64,000 nt of DNA from NCBI RefSeq assembly GCF_004379255.2, contig NC_056035.1:25172502-25236501 (forward strand), read 5' to 3'. The stretch comes from Salvia splendens (Eukaryota; Streptophyta; Magnoliopsida; Lamiales; Lamiaceae). Made by a program: the position numbers and the translations under genes. Positions within the stretch are counted from its first letter, which is position 1, and each line of letters begins with the position of its first letter. Below, piece by piece: positions 1-9,015 of this stretch. The notes under the pieces are model-generated. The model worked only from the letters and a program-made list of their open reading frames with translations. It was not told the DNA's origin and did not search any database.

Positions 1-1206
1 CTAACTGAATGAAGTAATAATCTAACAGAAAGAAGTAATATCCTAGTTGAATGAAGTAATAACCTAACTGAAAGAAGTAATATCCAAGTTGAATGAAGTA
101 ATATAGAAATCTAAATATTGGCGATTTCCACACTTGTTCTTCTCCAATTTGAAATGCCTTCAATCAACCGCGACGATTAAGGAAGACAACGCTGCTCTGG
201 AGCTTCTTCCTCTTCTCGATTTTGTATGCATCATGCTTGTGTGTGTGTGTGTCAGTGTTCCAAGTGCAATTTACATAGCTGTTGTATCAATAAAAAAAGA
301 AGAAGATGACGGCTTTAATAAATCAGGTTTGGTTGTAGAAAGGTTCAGCTCTTTAATAAGTCGGGTTTGGTTGCAGAAAGGTTCATGCACAACTCATGCA
401 TGAACTAGCTAGATCTGCAAATTGAAGTACACACGCAGCTCATTATCCACAAACAAACACAAACACAATCACAATAAAACAACAAATCAACAACACAATC
501 CCCAAGTTTGACCAGATCGCAGCCAGAAGTAGTGCAGAGTAATTGAAATCCGATGCGGTTTCTACAAATTATCACAAACAATCACATCATTACTAATTTC
601 ACAAGCACCAGCGCCAATTTTTCTCATATTACTAATTATCACAAACAATCACATCATTACTAATTTTTCACAAACAATTCGATTTTCGGCGAAGCGCTTG
701 GAGGCGAGCATATTAAGGGATTGGTAGGGGTAGTCTCTATCTGGAATGACGGAGAGAAACTCCTGGCTGACGACACCAGTCACTCCGATTATGGCGACAG
801 AGGGGCAATTGATGACGACACTAGTGACTCCGATTTAGGCAGATCGCGATTGAGGCAATTGAGGCAACACACTAATTATGAACTACCTATTTCCTGTATT
901 GCATAGTTTTAGGATTTTTGGATTAATCTAAACTGTTGTGTTCTTTAGACATTAATATGAACTACATATTCTTTTTAATGAAATAGTAAATTGATAAGAT
1001 GAAGTAATAAATTATGATGATGAAGTAATATAAATGCTCTGTTTAAACAGTAGGGTTTATGACTGAAATGAAGTAATAAAACATTATAATGAAGTAAGTG
1101 ACTCTAAAATTGAAGTAATAACAATTAATAATGAAGTAACATAGTATTCCAAGTGAACTAAGTGGATGATATGTTGTACATTAATTTCTGTGTTTGTTAT
1201 GTATAG

Positions 1207-1281
1207 GTAAAACTTCCTCTGTACCCAAGAAGAATGCAAGTAGTGCTCCTCAAGTCCCTATTGAAATCCCTGCTACCAAAA
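1207..1281 (+). pseudogene. Exon copy 1 of a triplicated exon (Ulp1-side gene of element 1)
   Basis: The exon follows an acceptor-like tatag and ends before a gtaaaaaa donor. It reads KTSSVPKKNASSAPQVP and on to PATK, a Ser/Lys/Pro-rich low-complexity peptide. Copies at 1399 and 1973 share the acceptor context and the peptide core. Its counterpart in element 2 is the minus-strand exon at 8185-8104, upstream of the Ulp1-like exon. I recognise no domain; it may be a linker of the protease-like protein. The neighbouring intron carries TGAAGTAAT motifs. Confidence 0.45.
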
Positions 1282-1398
1282 GTAAAAAATGAATTTATAT
1301 TTAATGTGCACTTAATGAAGTAACATAGTATTCCAAGTTAACTATCTATGATTGTGGATGATATGTTGTATATTAATTTGTGTGTTTGTTATGTATAG

Positions 1399-1461
1399 GT
1401 ACAACTTCCTCTGCACCCAAGAAGAATGCAAGTAGTGCTCCTGAAATCCCTCACAGCGAGG
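1399..1461 (+). pseudogene. Exon copy 2 of a triplicated exon
   Basis: Same acceptor context (tgtatag) and the same start (TTSSAPKKNASSAPEIP) as the copies at 1207 and 1973, ending before gtaaaaaag. The preceding intron (from about 1282) repeats the text found upstream of the other copies, including the run from tagtattccaagt to gatatgttgta. Exon and intron were therefore duplicated together as a unit. Confidence 0.45.
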
Positions 1462-1972
1462 GTAAAAAAGTCTCCTTAAAGCATAGATGCATGATATATT
1501 GAATTCATATGATTAAGTTAACTGCATATTAACTGAATTCAAATGAACTACATATTCTATTTAGTGAAGTAATAAATTTGTAAAATGAATTAATGAAACA
1601 TTATAATGAAGTAACAGACTCTAATTATGAACTACCTATTTACTGTGTTATGTGGGTTTAGGGTATTAGGATTGAACTTGACTTCTGTGTTGTTTGCACA
1701 TACAAATGAACAACATATTCTTTTCAATGAAGTAGTAAATTGATAAGATGAAGTAATAAATTATGATGATGAAGTAATATAAATGCTCTGTTTAAACAAT
1801 AGTGTTTATGACTGAAATGAAGTAATAAAACATTATACTGAAGTAACAGACTCTAAAAATGAAGTAATAACACTTAATAATGAAGTAACATAGTATTCCA
1901 AGTGAACTATCTATAATTGTGGTTGATATGTTGTATATTAATTATGTGTTTGTTATGTATAGGTAAAACTTC

Positions 1973-2115
1973 CTCTCCAACTAGGAAGAATGCAAGTAGT
2001 TCTGAAATCCCTACTGGAAAACCTGTTACCAAAGGTAAAAAAATGAAATTAAAGGAAAGTTCCTCTACTGGTCGGTCGGAAGTAAATATTGCAAGTCAAA
2101 TCCCTCCACCAGAAG
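1973..2115 (+). pseudogene. Exon copy 3 of a triplicated exon, longer form
   Basis: It begins after tatgtatag with KTSSPTRKNASSSEIP. It reads past the point where copies 1 and 2 end (a cryptic gtaaaaaa lies near 2036) and continues to an end reading QIPPPEG before gtaaaatt. The same C-terminal pattern (KIPDPEG before gtaaaacc) ends the homologous exon at 8185-8104 in element 2. That match supports homology between the two exons and assigns this one to the Ulp1-side gene. Confidence 0.45.
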
Positions 2116-2164
2116 GTAAAATTGAAGTGATACTCTAGTTGTTATGAAGTAGTAAATTCATAGA

Positions 2165-2345
2165 ATGAAGTTAACCTCGTCGTTTGGCACATTTACGGCG
2201 TTGCTTGGATATATCCTTTATTTCTTCCTCAAGGAGTAAACTTTTCGACTACTGCAAACCTTGGTGCTGACGACATCGGGAGGATGGACTTTTATTTCAC
2301 TAGGACTTGCGAGCCATAGAAATTCTAAATCATCTTTCAAGCCAT
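2165..2345 (-). pseudogene. FAR1/FHY3-like last-exon remnant, degenerate
   Basis: Read on the minus strand, this matches the FAR1-like exon of element 2 (5686-5990). Both contain the stretch gtcagcaccaagg, a following region around gtaaatgtgccaa, and an upstream tttctatggctc. This copy has in-frame stops and lacks the Cys pair of the zinc knuckle in a readable frame, so it is a decayed relic. It shows that element 1 once had the same gene arrangement as element 2. Confidence 0.5.
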
Positions 2346-3149
2346 AGAAATTCTAAATCATCATTCTCTCGTCACTTACGGACAAGACAACCCCCTCGCA
2401 AAGTACTTCTTTTTCCATTCAGCAATGATAAATTTAAATGTACGTAATTGATCAATATTGCCTTTAATAAGCTGAGCGACATTGTAAAAATCTGCTTGCA
2501 AATCATTCATGCTAGCCTCATCCACCATAACAATAACAACAAAAATCATCATTCAACCATAATTTAAGTTCATTCATCCATGTTATTACTTCATTTAAAA
2601 AGGTAATTTAGTTAATCATAAGTACAACTGATCACGTGCTTATGCATACAATACACTTTATATTATCATTTCATATTAATCAGCATTTGTTCATTGAACA
2701 TGGTATTAATTCATTCAACTAGATATTTGGTTCATATTAACTAAAGCTATACACAAACTTATGCATACAATACCGTTAAGTTCACGTTACTTCATTCAAC
2801 CTGCGGATTACTTCATTCAGCCAAACTGTTACTTCATTATAGATTTGTTTATACAACAAACATGAAAAAATTGAAAAAATCTCCACTAACAAGGTTCAAC
2901 AAGAGATTGTTCATCAATGTTAAAAACATATATGATTCAGAATTGGCTATAATTGGCTAGGATTTAAAATTCGAAATTGGCTAGAATTGGCTAGGATTTC
3001 AGAATTCAGGCTAAAAACTTACCAGTATCAAAATAACATCCAATTTGGCTAGAATTCAGAATTGAAAAAACTAAATCAGGATTTCAAACAAAAGCCCTAG
3101 CATTTGAGAGAGATAGCAAAATTCTAATGGAATTCACCAAATCCCACCT

Positions 3150-3300
3150 TTGATGCCCGCCGCTGTAGTACTACTTCACCGGCGGAGGCAAATCCTCCGG
3201 CGGTGGATCGAGATCGAAGGTCCACATCCACCGCAGAATTTGTCGGTGTCGTTCCTACTACATCGAGATGATGATGAATTTCACTTGTGGAATTCTCCAT
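3150..3300 (-). pseudogene. First coding exon of the FAR1-side gene, element 1
   Basis: On the minus strand an ATG at 3300 opens MENSTSEIHHHLDVVG and then TPTNSAV, matching MKNSTREIHQHLDGVG and TPTNSAV of the plus-strand exon at 4361. Homology extends upstream through the leader, which is rich in ctcaatcgcgat-type repeats. Downstream the reading frame diverges. It is a short N-terminal exon of a transposon gene, and no catalytic domain is expected here. Confidence 0.5.
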
Positions 3301-4380
3301 TGATGAGATTTAGAATATTGCGAAAATTGAGGCAGATAGCGATTGAGGTAGATCGCGATTGAGGCCATCATGCGGCGATCGTGAATTGAGGCAACACAAT
3401 TGTCCGGCGATGGAGATCAATGGAGATTGAAGGTGATTGCGAGAAGGAGATCGATGAAGATGAAGGAGATTGCGAGAAGGAGATCGATGAAGATTGAATA
3501 AGAGATTGGCGATCGAAGAATTGAGAGAAAATTTGAGGAAACGCGTATTTTAGTATTTTATGTTTGTTAATAAATTAATTTCCCAAAATACCCTTCAACA
3601 AGTTTTTTAGGGATAAAATAATGAAATAATGGTAAATTAATCATAACCACAAGACTAAGAAGATAGATGGCCTTAATTTGGTCTCTAGTTCGGTCTTTAA
3701 GATTGGTTCGACATTGATCACAACTCTCTCTATATATATATATATAGGGATGTGATCAATGTCGAACCATTCTTAAGGGCCGAACTAGAGACCAAATTAG
3801 GGCCATCCATTTTTTTAATCTTGTGGCTAGGATTAATTTACAATTAATTTAATTATTTATTCAATAAAAACATGTTGAGGGGTATTTTCGGAAATCAGTT
3901 TATTAATCTTCATAAAAAAACCTAAATCTCTTTTCTTCTCTCAATTCATACAATCTTCACGCAAGCTTCCTGCAATCTTCATCAATTTTTACGCAATCTT
4001 CATCAATTTTCTCGCAATTTACGTTAGTTGTATATTCTTCTTTAATCTGCATCGATCTCCACGATCTACCTCAATCGCGACCTATCTCAATCCGCATTTC
4101 ACGATCGTTTTGCAATTGCTGCAATTGTTGTCAATCGCGATCTGTCTCAATCCTTCAATTCACGATCGTTTGCTGATTCACTACTTTGCTGATCGATGCA
4201 GCATACGAATGCTTCAACTCCATCGGGTTTTGCTTCCTCAATTCACGATCGTTTTGCAATTGCTGCATCGTCGATCAATCGCGATCTGCATCAAATTCCC
4301 GATCGATCTGCCTCAGTTTTTGCAATTCCTTCAATTCACGATCTGCCTCAATTGTCATCCATGAAGAATTCCACACGTGA
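3150..4380. repeat. Large imperfect inverted repeat joining two TIR elements
   Basis: The arms 3722-3150 and 3747-4380 are reverse complements with small indels. They cover TIR, subterminal region, leader and first exon. The centre is a short (TA)n tract at about 3731-3746. Two elements of one family inserted next to each other at TA-rich sequence, or one element was duplicated as an inverted copy. Confidence 0.8.
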
Positions 4381-4568
4381 AATTCATCAGCATCTCGATG
4401 GAGTAGGGAAAACACCGACAAATTCTGCGGTTGAAGATGGATCTTCATCGACCAATAATGAAGAAGCTAGTATTGGATCAATTCTGGATGATCTACAATA
4501 TCAAGGAGGCATTATATTCGATACAGATTCAGATTCAGAGCTAGAAGAAGAAAGTAACTCAGTTGAAG
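4361..4568 (+). pseudogene. First coding exon of the FAR1-side gene, element 2
   Basis: The ATG at 4361 opens MKNSTREIHQHLDGVG. The exon ends EEESNSVE before a gtttgtaat donor at 4569. The peptide is hydrophilic, with an acidic Asp/Ser/Glu run (DTDSDSELEEE) near its end, as is common in the N-terminal tails of FAR1-like proteins. The start is chosen because the minus-strand homologue in element 1 begins at the same ATG. The expected DNA-binding and DDE transposase exons between 4569 and 5685 are absent; that stretch is intron-like AT-rich DNA full of TGAAGTAAT motifs. Confidence 0.5.
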
Positions 4569-5685
4569 GTTTGTAATTTTTAATTTTTTCATTCTATAGT
4601 GTAAACAGATTCACAATGAAGTAAAAAGGTCGAATTAATGCGGTAAAAAAACACACTAATGAAGTATTTTTATCGTAATATGATATGCTGACATGCTTTA
4701 TATTGTATGCGATAAATACGACTCATAATGAACAAATATTTAAATATAATGAAGTAGTAATACAGAGGAATGAACTTATATTCTTATTGAATGAATATAT
4801 TTTGTTTTGTTTTTATTTTCCACTAACAGTAGTTTGTATGCGACATTAGTTTTGTTGCTATCAATATGAACCATAATGAACTAATATGAGATTTTAATGA
4901 AGTAGTAATACATCCGAATGAAGTTATATGCTTGTTGAATGAATATGTTTTGTTCAGTTTTCATTTTCCACTAACAGTAGTTTATATGCGATCAATACGA
5001 CACATAATGAACTAATTTCAGATTACAATGAAGTTGTAATACAACCGAATGAACTTATATGATTGTTGAATGAATATGTTTTGTTTTGTTTAAATTTTCC
5101 ACTAACAGAAGTTTGAATGTTTTATAACAGTGTCATACTTACCTGATTGTTAGGTAATATGTATGCTGACATGTAAGTTGTAATATACACTAATGAAGAT
5201 TTTATCGTAATATGTATGCTGACATGCTCTGTATTGTATGCGATAAATACGACTCATAATGAACTAATCTTTGATTATAATGAAGTAGTAATACAACTGA
5301 ATGAACTTATATTCTTGTTGAATGAATATGTTTTGTTTTGTTTTGTTTTGATTTTCCACTAACAGTAGTTTGTATGCGACAATAGTTTGTATGCGATCAA
5401 TACGACTCATAATGAACTACTTTGTGATTATAATGAAGTATTAATAGAGCCGAATGAACTTATATGCTTGTTGAATGAATATGTTTTGTTTTGATTTTTG
5501 TTTTGATTTTCCACTAACAGTAATTTGTATGAGATCAATACGACTCATAATGAACTATTTTGTGATTATAATGAAGTATTAATAGAGCCGAATGAACTTA
5601 TATGCTTGTTGAATGAATATGTTTTGTTTTGATTTTTGTTTTGATTTTCCACTAACAGTAATTTGTATGCGATCAATACGACTCA

Positions 5686-5990
5686 TAATGAACTACTATG
5701 TGAGAAAAGAAGTACTTGGTGAGGGAAATGTATTGTCCATAAGTGAAAAGAGACAGATGATTGAGAATTTTTATGGCTCACAAGTCCCTAGTGAACTAGA
5801 AGTTCATCCACCTGAAGTTGTCAGCACCAAGGGTTCCGGTCGACGTCTTTCATGCCTTGAAAAACAATTAAGAAAGTTGTCCAAGCCTGGTCGGAAATGT
5901 GCCAAATGTGGCGTGGTTGGTCGGCATGATTCAAGGAATTATGACAAGATACAGGAGGAGAAGAAGAAAAAGAGGAAACAACAATGTTGA
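5686..5990 (+). pseudogene. FAR1/FHY3-like C-terminal exon with damaged zinc knuckle
   Basis: A splice-acceptor-like region (ttccactaacag, near 5648) precedes a frame that runs to a TGA at 5988. It contains VSTKGSGRRLSCLEKQL, then KCAKCGVVGRHDSRNY, then a Lys-rich tail. This is the layout of the C-terminal CCHC-like knuckle of FAR1-related proteins, descendants of MULE transposases that bind DNA. The final Cys of the knuckle is Tyr here (RNY where RNC is usual), so metal binding is probably lost. Upstream catalytic exons are missing. Recognition is by motif only. Confidence 0.6.
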
Positions 5991-6610
5991 GGTTTGTTGT
6001 TCTGTTGTGTTCCAGTAGTTCTGTTCAATTGTTTATTACTTCAGTGGGATATGTTCTGTACTTCATTCTTTAAGTTCTGTACTTCAGTCCCGTAGTTTCT
6101 TATTTCATTTACACTTTGAATTTGAATATGTTTAAACTTTTTGCAATCTTAAAGAGTATAGACTAAAGTGTTTTTATAATGGCTTATGTTGTTCTTTATT
6201 ATGATGTTTTTTTATTGTTGAGGCTGAAAATATTTTATAAGTTCTATAGTTTAGTTTATTAATTGAAAATGTCATTATTTCATTTAGTACACAGATAATT
6301 TCATTATAGCAATTCAGTACTTCACAGTAAGTAGGTTATAGTTAATATGAAAACAGATCATTTGCATTACCTCATCACATGAGGTTATATATAGTTCATA
6401 ATTAGAGCATGTTACTTCATTACTAGAGTCTGATACTTCAAATTTGTAGTTTGTTACTTCATTCTACCAATTTACTACCCAATGAACTATATCCATTACC
6501 CAATGCAGTATTTAAAGCTAATAATGAACAACATTAAAAAGCGTGGTACTTTATTTTCAATTGCTCAAAACAGATGTATGAATATTACAAAACTTAATCT
6601 GCTAAAATCA

Positions 6611-6994
6611 TCATTTCTTCTTTAAATATGCTGCAATCATTTTCTCAACATCTATTACATGGTGTTTGCTTTCCTCCTCGTAGTATGATGCTGTAACGTG
6701 TTTTCTGTTGAAGCTTTCATGGTTGTTATTTGCTAACATCAACGTTGAGCAATAGTTGGCCCTCAAGCTCTGGAGCACACCCAAACTTGATTTTTTTAAG
6801 CCACAATTCCAGCAACCTTCACGCTCACCCTTGTATATTTCCATGTGGCGCTTTAGAAATACTCCACAGTCTTCAACATTATCAGAAGTTCTCCATGGCA
6901 TTTTGAATCTTTGTATTTTAGCATTGGATATTGTCTTGCACTGTGTGTGAAGACCAGTTTGGGTGAGGAAGTGACAAAAATATGATCTATGCAT
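6611..6994 (-). pseudogene. Ulp1/SUMO-protease-like (C48) C-terminal exon
   Basis: The frame has NVEDCGVFLKRHMEIYKG around residues 40-55, the usual surroundings of the catalytic Cys in plant transposon-borne Ulp1 (C48) peptidases, followed by a WNCGL segment and an LRANYCSTLML helix. The true family removes SUMO-like tags with a His-Asp-Gln-Cys site. Only the Cys part is present; the His and Asp exons and a clear Gln are not visible. Stop at 6611. The exon lies on the strand opposite the FAR1-like gene and converges on it, with about 620 bp between them. Confidence 0.6.
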
Positions 6995-8103
6995 GTATAG
7001 AACAAATATATGTTATTTTTAGTTGTGTATCAATTTCATACGTAAGTCTAATAAAATTCAATCATATGAGAAGAATACAAACCAGCGTCTCTGGAATGTC
7101 ACCATAATTGATGGTGAGATTATTGTTGTTGCCATTTCCAGAGTTATCTAGTACATTAATTCCACTCCTTCTGAAGCAAAAGCAAATACCATAATAATGT
7201 TGATTTGCACATATGGGGAAGAAGACCTATGTAATGTAGTAACAGACCACACGAATGAAGTAATAAACTGTGAGAATGAAGTACAATAAAAAATTTAGGA
7301 AATAGAATATTTCAATTTATAATAATAATATTACTCCGTCAAAATATATCATTACTACAGTACTATGTGCATATACTTCATATAATAAGTACAACACTTC
7401 ATTATCTTAATTTATTACTTCATTTTAGTAATTAACCCTACTGTATAAACATGTCATTTATATTACTTCATTATCATAATTTATTACTTCATCTTACCAA
7501 TTTACTACTTCATTAAAAAGAATATGTAGTTCATTTTAATGTGGAAACAACACAACAGTTAAGTTTAATCCTAAAACCCTAAATCCATTCAAAACGGTAA
7601 ATAGATAGTTCATTTTTAGACTATGTTACTTCATTATCATGTTTTATTACTTCATTTTACCAATTTACTGCTTCTTAGCTTTATACAGTAGTAGTAGGGC
7701 TTTAACTTCATTACTATCTATTTACATGTGCAATAGATTATTACTTCTAAACCTTTTACATACATCCAGTCAGTGTATAATTACTTCATTTAATACATAG
7801 ATAACTTCATTATATCAATTCAATATTTCACAACAACTAAGTTATAGATAATAGTAAAACATATTACTTGCATTACTTCATCACATGAGGTTATTATATC
7901 ATAAATTAGAATATGTAGTTCATTTTTATGTGGAAACAACACAACAGTTAAGTTTAATCCTAAAACCCTAAACCCATTCATAAGAAACATAGTATCAATA
8001 TACAACATATCATCCACAATTATAGACAGTTCACTTGGAATACTCTGCTACCTCATTATGATAATTTATTCTTCATTTTACCAATTTAATTTCTAGGTTT
8101 TAC

Positions 8104-8185
8104 CTTCTGGATCTGGAATTTTGTTTCCAGCATCTGCATCGGGCTTCGGATTTGATTGTTTGACCGTCTTTGATTTATCCGGCTG
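8104..8185 (-). pseudogene. Second exon of the Ulp1-side gene, element 2
   Basis: On the minus strand the exon lies between an acceptor-like gcaag and a gtaaaacc donor. It reads PDKSKTVKQSNPKPDADAG and ends KIPDPEG. This ending parallels QIPPPEG of the plus-strand exon at 1973-2115 in element 1, where the exon is triplicated; here there is one copy. Confidence 0.4.
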
Positions 8186-8293
8186 CTTGCGAGTATATTT
8201 TACTACTATTTTGACAAAAATCATATTCCAAGTTGGGAATTAGATGACGTAGATTAAGACTAAGAACTTTGCAAAGCTTCAATGGTATATTAC

Positions 8294-8366
8294 CTTCACC
8301 AGAAGATCGGCCAAAACGTAAGTGGAGGCCATAATTTTCGGTCGAACTTTTTCGAGTATCAACCAT
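8294..8366 (-). pseudogene. First exon of the Ulp1-side gene, element 2
   Basis: The ATG at 8366 (minus strand) opens MVDTRKSSTENYGLHLRFG and ends SSGEG before a gtaatata donor. The open frame goes on into what looks like intron, so the exon end is inferred from the donor. No domain is recognised. It is the 5' end of the gene that converges on the FAR1-like gene. Confidence 0.35.
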
Positions 8367-8780
8367 TTTGAATATGTGGATTCGATGTAGATGCTAAATC
8401 TACCGATTTAAATGCTGAATAGATAGATCGAAGTGCTTAATCGTCGATGAATGTCGTCGATTTCAGTCGTGTTTGCCGGAGATGACCGATGAAAATGAAG
8501 ATTCTTCGTCGGATTTTAGCTAGGTTAGTGAGAGAAGTTTTGAGAGAGAAGAAGCCTACAGCTGAAGACTCGTAAGCGGGATGAGTAAATTTTTGGTGAT
8601 TTTGATTTTTTACCCTAATTGTGAAATTACATAAATACCCCCGCATTGAAGTAAATTGAGTATGCAATGAAGTGCGAAAAATAACCCTTGATTATCTAAT
8701 CGAATCCATCAAATTTAAGATCTAAGGGCCCAAATTTGGTCTCTAATTCGATCTTTAAGAGTGGATTTGCTATAATGGGA

Positions 8781-9000
8781 CTCTATATATATATATATAT
8801 ATTATTAGTGTCAAATGTCAATGTTTTCTTTAAGAACTAGAATGAAATTGTTTTAAATGTCAAATGATGTGTTCTCTTTTCAATTTATTAAATTGTTTCA
8901 TTTTTCATTCGCAAATTAGAAGTTTTTTTTAAATAGAAGAAATTCGTATTTTTAGTATTTTTGGTAGTGTTCCCTGATTTTAAGAGTTCGGGGCATTACA
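8781..9000 (+). mobile_element. 3' tip of a 5' LTR (gypsy-like element, truncated on the left)
   Basis: The segment ends gttcggggcattaca at 9000, directly before a tRNA-Met primer site, which marks the inner edge of a 5' LTR. Its left part is replaced by, or lies beyond, the TIR element that ends at 8780. No coding sequence is visible. Confidence 0.6.
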
Positions 9001-9003
9001 AAA

Positions 9004-9015
9004 TGGTATCAGAGC
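9004..9015 (+). promoter_or_regulatory. Primer-binding site, tRNA-iMet type
   Basis: tggtatcagagc, three bases after an LTR end, is the standard plant LTR-retrotransposon primer site complementary to initiator tRNA-Met. Confidence 0.85.

Larger units (their letters stand above)
1..3722 (-). mobile_element. MULE-like two-gene TIR element 1, left end outside the window
   Basis: The right end (about 3640-3722), read on the minus strand, begins gagagttgtgatcaatg and matches the left end of the neighbouring element at 3747 almost base for base, so this is the same family in opposite orientation. The similarity runs inward about 600 bp, through a shared first exon (3300 down to 3150). Further in are a FAR1-like last-exon remnant on the minus strand (2345-2165) and three copies of a plus-strand exon (1207-2115). 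The Ulp1-like exon present in element 2 is missing; the two genes abut near 2115-2165, so this is an internally deleted derivative. No transposase reading frame is intact. The class is inferred from TIRs plus FAR1/Ulp1 cargo; the left TIR and target duplication are not visible. Confidence 0.6.
1..8080. repeat. Dispersed degenerate TGAAGTAAT motif, direction follows gene direction
   Basis: More than 20 copies of tgaagtaa/tgaagtag-type words lie on the plus strand between 1 and 2170, and about ten more at 4610-5590. The reverse complement ttacttca predominates at 2580-2850 and 6000-8070. Variants with tgaacta are interleaved. Plus-strand words sit in plus-strand gene territory and minus-strand words in minus-strand gene territory of both elements; a pair near 7255-7280 is an exception. 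Confidence 0.75.
3747..8780 (+). mobile_element. MULE-like two-gene TIR element 2 (FAR1-like and Ulp1-like cargo)
   Basis: The left end begins agggatgtgatcaatg next to (TA)n. The right end (about 8715-8780, next to another (TA)n) carries the related text, inverted, around ggtctctaattcg, so the TIRs are recognisable but diverged. Inside, a plus-strand gene remnant (exon 1 at 4361, last exon ending at 5990) converges on a minus-strand one (exon 1 at 8366, exon 2 at 8185, protease-like exon 6994-6611). FAR1-like proteins descend from MULE transposases, and Ulp1-like C48 proteases are known cargo of some plant MULEs; the combination supports a MULE. No complete transposase is present, so it is non-autonomous now. 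Confidence 0.6.
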
